This document shows, piece by piece, positions 1 to 6,291 of a stretch of DNA of 11,427 bases; within the stretch, counting starts at the first letter, position 1, and each line of letters starts with the position of its first letter. The notes beneath the pieces are model-generated. The model was not told where the DNA came from. It did not search any database and saw only the letters and a program-made list of their open reading frames with translations. The translations under genes were made by a program, and so were the position numbers. The DNA is from Deltaproteobacteria bacterium (GTDB lineage: Bacteria; Desulfobacterota; Desulfarculia; Adiutricales; Adiutricaceae), in NCBI GenBank assembly GCA_031257955.1, contig JAIRNQ010000314.1, positions 1-11,427 on the forward strand, written 5' to 3'.

Positions 1-2
1 CG

Positions 3-812
3 TCCGGGCCGACCGTTTCCAAAGATTTGGGTTTCAGGCTGGTCGTGGTGGCCCCGGAAGCGGTGACCTCCACGGTTCGCCAAGACGGTTTCCGGGAAGC
101 CTTTAGCGGCCTGGACGTCGTCCCGGTCGAGGAAGGCCGCGACGGCCCGGGACGGGAAAAAGTCGAGAAAGAGGCCAAAGTCGTCGATGAGACGAAATTA
201 ACCGGCATCGAGAACAAGGGCCCCCTGGACAAGATTAACGTTCTCCTCGAGACGGCCGTCGATCAAGACCAAGTGGACGTTTTTGAGTCGTTGAGGGCCG
301 ACATACAAAACATTAACTTTAACGAGGCTTCCGACGACGAGGTGACCATCAGGACCAATTGCCGCAACTTACTTTTCGTGGTCTATTCCATCTACAATAC
401 GGACAAACGGCGTCGCGACGCCCTGTCCGACGCCCAGCTGGAAAAGGATCAGTTGGCCCAGTTGGATGCCATCAGCGCCGCCGAAAAGAAAAAGTACCGC
501 AAGCAAATCCAAGAATTGACCGCCACCATTCAGAAAAACCTTGACGTGGCCGTAAAGCAGGCCGAAAGCCTGGAACTGGCCCTGGCCAAGGAATTCAATT
601 CCTATTTGGATCTATTGTCCAAACATGACGGCTTTGATCGTTTTGAGGTTAACAACGTGATGATCCTCATTCAGCAGGACATCAAAGGGGACGACATTTA
701 TGCCCAAGCCATGCGCCGGGCCCACCAGCAAGTCAACTTGGACCTGGGCCACTGGCGCATGAACAACAAAGGTGCCATCGGCTTGGAGGCGATACTAAAC
801 AACGCCATTTAA
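3..812 (+). CDS. C-terminal part of a probable SUMF1/FGE-family protein with a long helical extension (5' end outside window)
   Basis: The reading frame is open from the first base, so the gene starts upstream and only its last 269 residues are visible. The first visible residues run into DLGFRLVVVAPE. A GFRLV stretch just before the end of the fold is typical of the formylglycine-generating enzyme/SUMF1 (PF03781) family, which includes sulfatase-activating and related iron- or copper-type enzymes. The catalytic part is not in the window, so no reaction can be assigned. Downstream lie about 240 residues that match no domain I recognise. They are charged and mostly helical, with a coiled-coil-like segment rich in K, E, Q and A around residues 130-200 of the visible part, including the stretch EKDQLAQLDAISAAEKKKYR. 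The frame ends at TAA 810-812. The family call rests on one short motif, and the extension is unassigned. Confidence 0.6.
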   Translation, partial: SGPTVSKDLGFRLVVVAPEAVTSTVRQDGFREAFSGLDVVPVEEGRDGPGREKVEKEAKVVDETKLTGIENKGPLDKINVLLETAVDQDQVDVFESLRADIQNINFNEASDDEVTIRTNCRNLLFVVYSIYNTDKRRRDALSDAQLEKDQLAQLDAISAAEKKKYRKQIQELTATIQKNLDVAVKQAESLELALAKEFNSYLDLLSKHDGFDRFEVNNVMILIQQDIKGDDIYAQAMRRAHQQVNLDLGHWRMNNKGAIGLEAILNNAI

Positions 813-1156
813 CGCCACATGGGGTGCCCAAGGCCCGCCCCTAAGGCCGCGAAGGATCCGACGATCCGAGGGCCGTTCGGGCCGGGTAGGGCCGGGAAAC
901 GGGCCCTGGCCGGCCCTGGACCGTTTGGGTCGGGCGGCGCGGTCGGGGCGACTGGTAGGCGCGTTTTAGGTTTGACTTTATTGGCCAGAAAGGGTAAATT
1001 AACTTTTATTTTCCATTACTTTCAAGGCGAATTCCTTGAGGTTGTTTTAAGTCTATTTTCGCTCTATTACTTGATTTGAAGTACCCAAAATAAAGATTTT
1101 AATTTCTAAAAGTATGGATAATCGATAGATAATCCATTCGATTAAAAACGTAGTAA
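813..1156. other. Intergenic gap, GC-rich then AT-rich; no gene supported
   Basis: The first part (about 820-960) is very GC-rich and holds an inverted repeat, AGGGCCGG at 888-895 and CCGGCCCT at 910-917, with a 14-nt loop. No T-run follows it, so a terminator role for the upstream gene is only possible. From about 990 the base composition changes sharply to AT-rich. Two overlapping inverted repeats lie at 1116-1144. An 86-codon open frame (819-1079) crosses the composition break, has no ribosome-binding site and encodes a Pro/Gly/Ala-rich, low-complexity start; I do not treat it as a gene. Confidence 0.5.
1116..1144. promoter_or_regulatory. Overlapping inverted repeats upstream of the lipoprotein promoter
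   Basis: TAATCGA (1119-1125) and TCGATTA (1138-1144) form a perfect 7-bp inverted repeat with a 12-nt spacer. GGATAATC (1116-1123) and GATAATCC (1128-1135) form a near-perfect inverted repeat with one mismatch around GATA. They lie 13-41 bp upstream of the predicted -35 box, where an activator or a DNA-bending protein could bind. The region is AT-rich, so chance palindromes are not rare. A regulator-binding role is inference. Confidence 0.25.
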
Positions 1157-1183
1157 TTGAATATTGATTTTGGAAATTATAAT
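1157..1183 (+). promoter_or_regulatory. Predicted sigma70-type promoter for the glycine-zipper lipoprotein
   Basis: A perfect TATAAT lies at 1178-1183 and a TTGAAT (-35-like, 4 of 6) at 1157-1162. The spacer is 15 bp, shorter than the ideal 17. Transcription would start near 1190 and give a leader of about 90 nt before the ATG at 1282. The stretch 1081-1260 is only about 24% GC by hand count, in strong contrast to the genes on both sides, which favours a promoter location here. Confidence 0.45.
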
Positions 1184-1266
1184 GTCTGTTTTAGGTATAC
1201 AATTATTTCGTATCAGTTTACCAATTTGACATAAACATTTTGCGTTTATTTGTCAATAACCTGCCT

Positions 1267-1273
1267 GAAAGGA
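1267..1273 (+). promoter_or_regulatory. Ribosome-binding site that sets the lipoprotein start at 1282
   Basis: GAAAGGA at 1267-1273 lies 8 nt before the ATG at 1282. The longer frame from TTG 1240 and the ATG at 1273 have no comparable site; the 1273 ATG overlaps the site itself. Choosing 1282 also gives a normal signal-peptide length. Confidence 0.65.
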
Positions 1274-1281
1274 TGGAACTT

Positions 1282-2127
1282 ATGGACAGTCGAATTTCTC
1301 AAAACAAGTTCGTGGTATTAACCATGATCTTCATTTTCGTGGCCTCCACGCTATTGGCGGCGGGTTGCGGGTCAAAGTATGGGGCAAAGACGGTTAAGGT
1401 CAACTATTACCCCGAATGCTACCAACCCATCGACGAACTGCGCCAGGCTGAGGAAAAGGTGCGCAAAGACGCCGCCACCGGGGCGGCCGTGGGCGCCATC
1501 ACCGGCTTGGTCGTCGGCTTGGCCACCACGGGCAGCGCCAGGGGCGCGGCCGTGGGCGCCGGGATTGGCCTGGTGGCCGGTTTGGCCGGATCGTATCTGA
1601 TCTCCAGCGCCATCCAGGACAAGGCCCTCAAGGAGCGTTTCCAGGCCTATAACAACACCATCGACGCCGAAACCAATAACCTCAATATCGCCGTCAAGTA
1701 TGCCAAGAAATCCTGCGACTGCTACGACGCCGCCTACAAGAGATTGAACGCCGGCTTCCAAAAGGGCCAGTTCAGCAAGGAAGAGATGCTGGTCCGCCTT
1801 AAGGAGATCCGCGACGGCAACAACGACGCCATTAAAGTCCTGCAGGTCTTCAAGGCCGAATCGGTCAAGCACTCCGAGACCTACGCCCAGATCTACAAGC
1901 TGGAGCAGAACCGGAAAAGCGACCGGGCCAACAAGAGCAACCTCGGTCAGCTCAGGTCCAAGCAGAACAGCTACGCCAAGGCTACCAGCGACACGGAAAG
2001 CACCTTGGCCCTTATCGCCAAACGCAATAGCCTCATCGAAAACGACATCCGCAACCGCGAGATGGCCTTTAGGGGCGGCAACATGCTGGCTTCCTCCGGC
2101 GAAAGCGTTCCCCTGTCCGTGAGGTAA
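1282..2127 (+). CDS. Glycine-zipper lipoprotein
   Basis: This 281-residue protein is predicted to be a membrane-anchored lipoprotein. The N-terminus has charged residues (R4, K9), a hydrophobic stretch at residues 10-25 and LLAAGC ending at Cys29, the likely lipidated residue. The lipobox is slightly atypical because Ala rather than Leu is at -3. Residues 67-103 form two glycine-zipper runs: Gly at 67, 71, 75, 79 and then at 84, 88, 92, 96, 100, plus G103. Such GxxxG ladders pack transmembrane helices and occur in outer-membrane proteins of the Gly-zipper families. After this, residues 110-260 are charged and probably helical, and contain a CDC motif (YAKKSCDCYDAAYK). No catalytic motif is visible and the exact function is unknown. 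The gene has its own predicted promoter and is followed by strong hairpins, so it is probably monocistronic. Confidence 0.85.
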   Translation: MDSRISQNKFVVLTMIFIFVASTLLAAGCGSKYGAKTVKVNYYPECYQPIDELRQAEEKVRKDAATGAAVGAITGLVVGLATTGSARGAAVGAGIGLVAGLAGSYLISSAIQDKALKERFQAYNNTIDAETNNLNIAVKYAKKSCDCYDAAYKRLNAGFQKGQFSKEEMLVRLKEIRDGNNDAIKVLQVFKAESVKHSETYAQIYKLEQNRKSDRANKSNLGQLRSKQNSYAKATSDTESTLALIAKRNSLIENDIRNREMAFRGGNMLASSGESVPLSVR

Positions 2128-2182
2128 CGCCTTCGACCTCAGGCTAGTTTGGCACCAGGGGATCCGGTTTATTTGGGCAATC

Positions 2183-2220
2183 GCGGCCCAGGGGCCGGGT
2201 CCCCTTGCTTTTGGGCCCGC
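2183..2220 (+). terminator. Hairpin downstream of the lipoprotein gene (possible terminator)
   Basis: GCGGCCCA (2183-2190) pairs with TGGGCCCGC (2212-2220) with one bulged C (2218), and GGGG (2191-2194) can pair with CCCC (2201-2204) inside. No T-run follows, so a canonical intrinsic terminator is not shown. It sits 56 nt after the stop codon and could also act as a 3'-end stabiliser. Confidence 0.35.
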
Positions 2221-2229
2221 ATGCCGGAC

Positions 2230-2273
2230 CCCGGCCAGTCTCCCGGCTGGGCCAGCCGGGAAGGCTGGTCGGG
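2230..2273 (+). terminator. Long GC-rich hairpin, second of a pair (possible terminator)
   Basis: CCCGGCTG (2242-2249) and CAGCCGGG (2253-2260) form a perfect 8-bp stem around a GGC loop. With one bulged A (2262) and two G-T wobbles the stem extends outward to 2230/2273, about 20 bp in all. Such a stable structure separates the lipoprotein gene from the next promoter. No T-run follows, so termination would have to be of the tract-less type or the structure serves another role. Confidence 0.4.
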
Positions 2274-2306
2274 AGGGCAAATGGGTACCCATAATAGGCG
2301 TTTGGC

Positions 2307-2335
2307 TTGACCTTAAACGCTCGCTGGGCCATAAT
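2307..2335 (+). promoter_or_regulatory. Strong predicted sigma70-type promoter for the CheX-like/addBA cluster
   Basis: TTGACC at 2307-2312 and CATAAT at 2330-2335 are each 5 of 6 to consensus with an ideal 17-bp spacer. Transcription would start near 2342, giving a leader of about 54 nt before the GTG at 2396. This is the best promoter match I see in the window. Because no comparable promoter precedes the two helicase-nuclease genes, it may serve all three. Confidence 0.6.
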
Positions 2336-2346
2336 AAGGCCAGCGA
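2321..2346. promoter_or_regulatory. Inverted repeat enclosing the -10 box (operator candidate)
   Basis: TCGCTGGGCC (2321-2330) and GGCCAGCGA (2338-2346) are inverted copies with one extra G in the left arm (nine base pairs), separated by the 7-nt ATAATAA, which contains most of the -10 element. A repressor bound here would block open-complex formation. A perfect 10-bp palindrome, AGTCGCGACT, follows at 2349-2358 just past the predicted start of transcription. No regulator gene is adjacent, so the binder is unknown and the role is inferred. Confidence 0.4.
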
Positions 2347-2386
2347 TTAGTCGCGACTTATTCAACGGACTCCATCGACTTTATAC

Positions 2387-2392
2387 GGAGAG
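2387..2392 (+). promoter_or_regulatory. Ribosome-binding site supporting the GTG start at 2396
   Basis: GGAGAG at 2387-2392 precedes the GTG at 2396. The next ATG in frame (2454) lacks such a site and would remove the first helix of the fold, so the GTG is preferred. Confidence 0.6.
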
Positions 2393-2395
2393 ACA

Positions 2396-2929
2396 GTGTA
2401 CCATCGTTGGGCAGAAATATTGGGCCATCACGCGGCCAAGGTTTTTCAAATAATGAGTGGTCTGTTTCCCGACCGCCTGGAAATAGTCGAAGCCGACGTC
2501 AACGGCGGGCCCCGTTCCCCGCTTGGGGTCAGGGTGGATTTCGCCGGCCGCAAGGATTCGGGCCAACCGGCCCGGGGCTATTTCGTTTGCGCCTTCGATA
2601 GCATCGAAGCGGCCGGGGACATCGCCTCGGCCATCGCCATCAAACTGGGCTTGGCCCCACCGCCGCCGGGTGACGTCACCGACATCGACAACGTTTTGGG
2701 GGAATTTTTAAACATCGTCATCGGGCTCACTTGCTCGGATTGGGCCGAGCATGGCTTAGTTACCGAGTTTGACCCGCCCCAAACGCTGTCCATGCACGAC
2801 AAAAACGTTACCCTCGAATGGGAAAAGGCTTACCACCTGACCCTTTCCGTTGAGTTGCACCCCACTGTGTCGGTTTTTTTGGTTTTCCTGCCCGCGGTCG
2901 AAGAGTCGGCGGCGGTCGCGCCCAAGTGA
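2396..2929 (+). CDS. CheX-like chemotaxis-phosphatase-fold protein
   Basis: This 177-residue soluble protein looks like a CheC/CheX-family domain (CheX, PF13690). Family members dephosphorylate CheY~P or other response-regulator receiver domains. The key helix is GEFLNI, whose E103 and N106 form the ExxN motif that supplies the catalytic acid and amide. Before it are an N-terminal helix (AAKVFQIMSG, 13-22), strands around 43-67 and a second helix (residues 70-85), in the order expected of a single-repeat CheX rather than the duplicated CheC. The sequence after residue 130 gives further strands, with a hydrophobic strand at about 151-167. The C-terminal end is short and low in complexity. No receiver domain, kinase or other chemotaxis gene is in view. 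The gene starts with GTG behind a clear ribosome-binding site and lies 76 nt before the AddB-like gene. Its partner and any link to DNA repair are unknown. Confidence 0.6.
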   Translation: MYHRWAEILGHHAAKVFQIMSGLFPDRLEIVEADVNGGPRSPLGVRVDFAGRKDSGQPARGYFVCAFDSIEAAGDIASAIAIKLGLAPPPPGDVTDIDNVLGEFLNIVIGLTCSDWAEHGLVTEFDPPQTLSMHDKNVTLEWEKAYHLTLSVELHPTVSVFLVFLPAVEESAAVAPK

Positions 2930-2948
2930 GCCAAAACAGCCCAAATAG

Positions 2949-2977
2949 CCCCGGCCGGCCCAGAAGGACCGCCGGGG
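2949..2977 (+). other. Hairpin in the 76-nt gap before the AddB-like gene
   Basis: CCCCGGCCGG (2949-2958) pairs with CCGCCGGGG (2969-2977) with one bulged C and a 10-nt loop, about nine base pairs. No T-run follows. It could lower read-through, protect the upstream message, or simply reflect local GC-richness. Confidence 0.3.
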
Positions 2978-3005
2978 GCCCTGGCCAGAATATTTGGTTA
3001 TCGTC

Positions 3006-6000
3006 ATGACCGAAGCGAACCAGCCCAATTGGAAAACCCTTTTTTCCACCAGCAACTTCGCCATGGGGACTCTTTTGATCGTTCCCACGGTATTGGTGCG
3101 CAATATGGTGGCCGAAGAGATACTTTCCAGTCGGGAAGTCCTGATGGGCCCCAGGGTCTTGACCTTCACCCAGTTGGAAAACCTCCTGGCCGACGAGATG
3201 GGTCCGGCCCCAGTCGATAGGCTACTCAGGCTCATGGCCCTAAATTCCGTGGCCCCGGAGATCTGGGATCCGCTGGGCCTCCCGGGCCTGCCGACCCCCG
3301 ACCGGGTCCTGGAGCTGGCCGAGCAAATGGGCGACGGCCTGGACCGGCTGAGGCTGGCCGGGATCACCAGCGACATCCTGGAGACCTACGAGCCCAAGTC
3401 GCTTACCGGCGTTTTGGCCAAAAACGGCCGCCGTTACTACTCCTGGCTGGGCGACCGGGACGATCACTTTACCCGGCGCTCCAAACTTCTGGAAGCGCTC
3501 AAAAGCGGTCGCAAGTTCAAGGCCCTCGAAGACGTGGAAGCCATACACTGTAGCCATTCCAAGAGGCTGTCGCCCTTTGAGGCCGAGCTTATCAAGGCCC
3601 TGTCCACCCAAAAGAGGGTCGAGCTGCGGATGTCGGCCCCCAAGTGGCTATTGGAAGAGAAGATTCCCCCGGGCACGAGCTACCATCGCCTAAGGTTCAT
3701 ACGCGACTTGGAAACCACGGCCGGCCCCGGATTAAATCTTATCTGGACCGATCCCGGGGACACGGTCCAGTGGGAGATACCGCCGGCCCTGCGTTACGCC
3801 TCGGAAAACCTCTTTGGGCCACCGCCGACCGAACCGGCCCCGGACCCGACCGGGGTACTCGCCATTACCGCCTTTCCCACCCGCTTTTACGAACTCGAAG
3901 ACATCGGCCGCAAGATCAAGGCCCTGTTGATCCAGGGCGTCCCCGCCCACCGGGTGACGGCCATCGTCCCCAACGTCCCGCAGTGGCTCCCGGGCATATA
4001 CGACGTGGCCATGCGTTTTGGCATACCCATCCGTTATCCCAGGGGTTCGCCCCTTTCGGTTTACCCCCCGGTCACCGCCCTTTTGGATCTCTTCTCCCTT
4101 TGGGGCTCCAACTGGGAGATCAACAGGATACTGAAGATCCTGGAGACCCCGTACTTCGACTTTGATCTGGAAGGCCCTTTGAGGCCCCATATCTTCGAGA
4201 TTGGCACTTCCGACGATCGGGCCTCGGGCGGATTTAAGGTTAACTACGAGAAGATCGTCGACCAGGATCTAAAAGAAAAGCTGAAACCCGTTTACTTGGC
4301 CATTACGCGCCTGAAGCAAGCCGAGATGAACCTCATGGCCGCCAAGACCTGGAAGTCCTTCAGGGATAGGCTCCAGAGCATTCTCAAGGGCTTTCTTTGG
4401 CCCGGGCCGATGCTTCCCGAGCCCCGGGGCCGGGGTTACGAAAAGGACTATTGGCTCAGAACGACCACCGATCCTAGGGCCGTGCAGCTAATGGCCGACG
4501 TTTTGACCAAACTCTTCGACGCCTTGGTCTCCAGTCAGCATTCGCCCCCGGTAAGTTTGGACTCATTTAAGCTTTGGCTCAAGGCGGCCATGGCCGGGGT
4601 GACCTTGGAAATCCATGGCGGGCACACCATGGGCGTCAAGATTTTGAGCTATGAGGATCTACACGGCGCCTTTTTTGATTCCTTGTTTTTGATGGGCATG
4701 AACGACAAGGTCTTCCCATCGGCCAAAGCCGAGTCTTGCTGGTGGCCCGACGATTTGGTGGAGTCTTTGGCCAATTCCAATTTGGGCCGTAGACTTTGGT
4801 ACAGCGCTTCCGAAAGCTACAGCCGGGAAGAGGACATCGTGGCCCAGGCCCTGGTCCAGGCCAAGCGGGTGCACATTTCCTATCAAAGCTCGACCGACGA
4901 CATGCGCCCGGCCTTGCCTTCGCCGGTGGTCGAAAGTCTCATCGAGCTTTTTCCCGATGGAATTTTGCGGGTCAAAAAATCCGGTTGGCCCATCCCGCCC
5001 CAGCCCGAAAACGTCTGCGATCCCGGGGATCTGTGGCTCAATTTGGTGGTGAGCCACCCGACCAAAGAGGCCCCGGAGATCTTCAAACGGCTTTCCACCC
5101 GTTCCCTTGAGGAAACCGAGGGTCTTTGGGCCTCCATTTGGGCCAGGCGCAAGAGTTTGGATCTTTACCAAGAAAAAATGCCCCCGGAACTTCTTCGGGC
5201 CTGGCTGGACACGCAACACAATTATGAGGGTCGCCCCAATCTAAGCATCAGGCATTTGACCGTCTTCTCCGACTGCCCCAGAAAATTCTGGTACCAAGAA
5301 ATTTTGAATCTGTTCCACTGGGGAGGCGCCATGGAGGTTTGGCCTAGCGCCGATCAGGGCGAGGTCATTCACGCGACTCTGGAACGGTTTTTGGAGCCCT
5401 TGATCAAGGGCGAGACCAAAGACTACGGCCCCAGCCGCCTCAAGTACATCTACTGGGAGCTGGTCCATCGCCAGTACTGTTTTAAGGCCGTGGGCCGAAA
5501 GCCTATCTTCGACGCCCTGACCCTCAAGCTGGAGACGGCCTTGATGGCCTGGATTCAGCGTCACAAGGATTTGGCCAAAAGCCAACTTGAGGCCATCGAG
5601 TGGTCCTTTGGCGGCAGACAAGGCAACGACGCCCCGCCCTATAAGGTCGACTCGCCTTCCGGCTCTTTCTACCTTTCCGGCCGGATCGACCGGATCGACT
5701 GGGAGGGGGGCCACGTGGTGGTCCGCGACTACAAGACCAACCGCAGTTCCTATTACAACGCCGGCGGACGCAAGCCCAAGGAAGGCCCCAGGCCGAGCTG
5801 GCACTACCCGATGGTCCTTTACGGTTTGGTGGCCCAGGATCACTTCAAGGCCGAGGCCGAGCCCATCATCGAATTCGTCGATCCCCGAGAAGGCAAGGAC
5901 CAGCTGACGATCGAGCCAGGGGACTCTTCGGAATTGGCCCAGCTGTGGGAGAATCTCCTGGACGGGACCTTGACCACCCCGCAAGATCAGAAACTGTGCG

Positions 6001-6089
6001 GGAATTGCGACTTCGTCCGTCTGTGCCGCCCACAATCTAGGGTTGGCGTGGCCGTGGACGGGGGCGAGGAGGTTTTATCCGAGGAATGA
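3006..6089 (+). CDS. addB: AddB-like subunit of a double-strand-break helicase-nuclease, PD-(D/E)XK nuclease with Fe-S cysteines
   Basis: This 1027-residue protein is expected to pair with the AddA-like protein downstream to unwind and degrade broken DNA ends before RecA loading. Residues about 544-572 (ILSYEDLHGAFFDSLFLMGM, then NDKVFPS) match the AddB/RecC-type inactivated helicase region. The C-terminal nuclease begins with SIRHLTVFSDCPRKFW and GEVIHATLERF. It carries GRIDRID (D895, D898) and RDYKT (D908, K910), the PD-(D/E)XK active site. C757 with C998, C1001 and C1007 (C-x2-C-x5-C near the end) matches the four cysteines that hold the AddB iron-sulfur cluster. I see no Walker A motif near the N-terminus (IVPTVLVRNMVAEEIL), so ATPase activity is not expected. 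The length is a little below that of Bacillus AddB. The ATG at 3006 is chosen; TTG 2994 is an alternative, and neither has a good ribosome-binding site. Confidence 0.85.
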   Translation: MTEANQPNWKTLFSTSNFAMGTLLIVPTVLVRNMVAEEILSSREVLMGPRVLTFTQLENLLADEMGPAPVDRLLRLMALNSVAPEIWDPLGLPGLPTPDRVLELAEQMGDGLDRLRLAGITSDILETYEPKSLTGVLAKNGRRYYSWLGDRDDHFTRRSKLLEALKSGRKFKALEDVEAIHCSHSKRLSPFEAELIKALSTQKRVELRMSAPKWLLEEKIPPGTSYHRLRFIRDLETTAGPGLNLIWTDPGDTVQWEIPPALRYASENLFGPPPTEPAPDPTGVLAITAFPTRFYELEDIGRKIKALLIQGVPAHRVTAIVPNVPQWLPGIYDVAMRFGIPIRYPRGSPLSVYPPVTALLDLFSLWGSNWEINRILKILETPYFDFDLEGPLRPHIFEIGTSDDRASGGFKVNYEKIVDQDLKEKLKPVYLAITRLKQAEMNLMAAKTWKSFRDRLQSILKGFLWPGPMLPEPRGRGYEKDYWLRTTTDPRAVQLMADVLTKLFDALVSSQHSPPVSLDSFKLWLKAAMAGVTLEIHGGHTMGVKILSYEDLHGAFFDSLFLMGMNDKVFPSAKAESCWWPDDLVESLANSNLGRRLWYSASESYSREEDIVAQALVQAKRVHISYQSSTDDMRPALPSPVVESLIELFPDGILRVKKSGWPIPPQPENVCDPGDLWLNLVVSHPTKEAPEIFKRLSTRSLEETEGLWASIWARRKSLDLYQEKMPPELLRAWLDTQHNYEGRPNLSIRHLTVFSDCPRKFWYQEILNLFHWGGAMEVWPSADQGEVIHATLERFLEPLIKGETKDYGPSRLKYIYWELVHRQYCFKAVGRKPIFDALTLKLETALMAWIQRHKDLAKSQLEAIEWSFGGRQGNDAPPYKVDSPSGSFYLSGRIDRIDWEGGHVVVRDYKTNRSSYYNAGGRKPKEGPRPSWHYPMVLYGLVAQDHFKAEAEPIIEFVDPREGKDQLTIEPGDSSELAQLWENLLDGTLTTPQDQKLCGNCDFVRLCRPQSRVGVAVDGGEEVLSEE

Positions 6090-6093
6090 CGCG

Positions 6094-6119
6094 CCCGGCT
6101 GGCCGGCCCGCCGGCCGGG
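6094..6119 (+). other. Hairpin directly after the AddB-like stop codon
   Basis: CCCGGCTGGC (6094-6103) pairs along all ten positions with GCCGGCCGGG (6110-6119), one pair being G-T, around a 6-nt loop. It starts 5 nt after the TGA. A short T4 run (6130-6133) lies 10 nt further on, too far for a textbook terminator, but the structure may attenuate or separate expression of the next gene. Confidence 0.4.
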
Positions 6120-6142
6120 TCTCGGGCATTTTGGAAATGCTT

Positions 6143-6221
6143 GAGAAATCGGATGGGATCACCGGCCGAGACAAATCGGCCGGGATCACCGGTCGGGATC
6201 GCCGACCGGGATAAATCGAAC
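6143..6221 (+). repeat. Degenerate 13-14 bp tandem repeat forming two further hairpins
   Basis: Units with the approximate form GGGATCACCGGCC follow each other at 6155-6167, 6168-6181 (diverged), 6182-6194, 6195-6207 and 6208-6221, with a weaker relative at 6143-6154. Adjacent units also pair. CCGGCCGA (6162-6169) pairs with TCGGCCGG (6176-6183), and CCGGTCGG (6189-6196) with CCGACCGG (6202-6209); both are perfect 8-bp stems with loops of 6 and 5 nt. The array fills the spacer before the AddA-like gene. It could be a processing or attenuation element, a protein-binding array or a decayed repeat; nothing here settles which. Confidence 0.5.
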
Positions 6222-6291
6222 GGGGACTGCCCGGACGGGACGGACTGGCTGAAGGTAAGGTTATAGACGATAGCTACAACGGTGGGTTTTC

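Noticed and set aside
819..1079. 86-codon + strand open frame in the first gap
   Set aside because: It has no ribosome-binding site, starts in a Pro/Gly-rich low-complexity translation of GC-rich spacer and crosses an abrupt change in base composition.
1372..2292. 306-codon minus-strand open frame across the lipoprotein gene
   Set aside because: It is antisense to a gene with a clear signal peptide and glycine zipper. The translation is biased to A, G, V and L, as expected of a shadow frame in GC-rich DNA.
2144..2365. 73-codon minus-strand open frame in the second gap
   Set aside because: It translates the hairpins and the promoter region and shows no recognisable domain; the hairpins and promoter explain this stretch better.
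6155..6221. CRISPR array in the addB-addA spacer
   Set aside because: The units are only 13-14 bp, directly adjacent, degenerate and lack unique spacers of constant length.
6087..6266. Reading frame stays open for 58 codons after the AddB-like TGA, with a hairpin right behind it, suggesting read-through or selenocysteine
   Set aside because: The AddB fold is complete before the TGA (the Fe-S cysteines end at residue 1007 of 1027), the extension is low-complexity repeat, and open frames of this length are common in GC-rich DNA.
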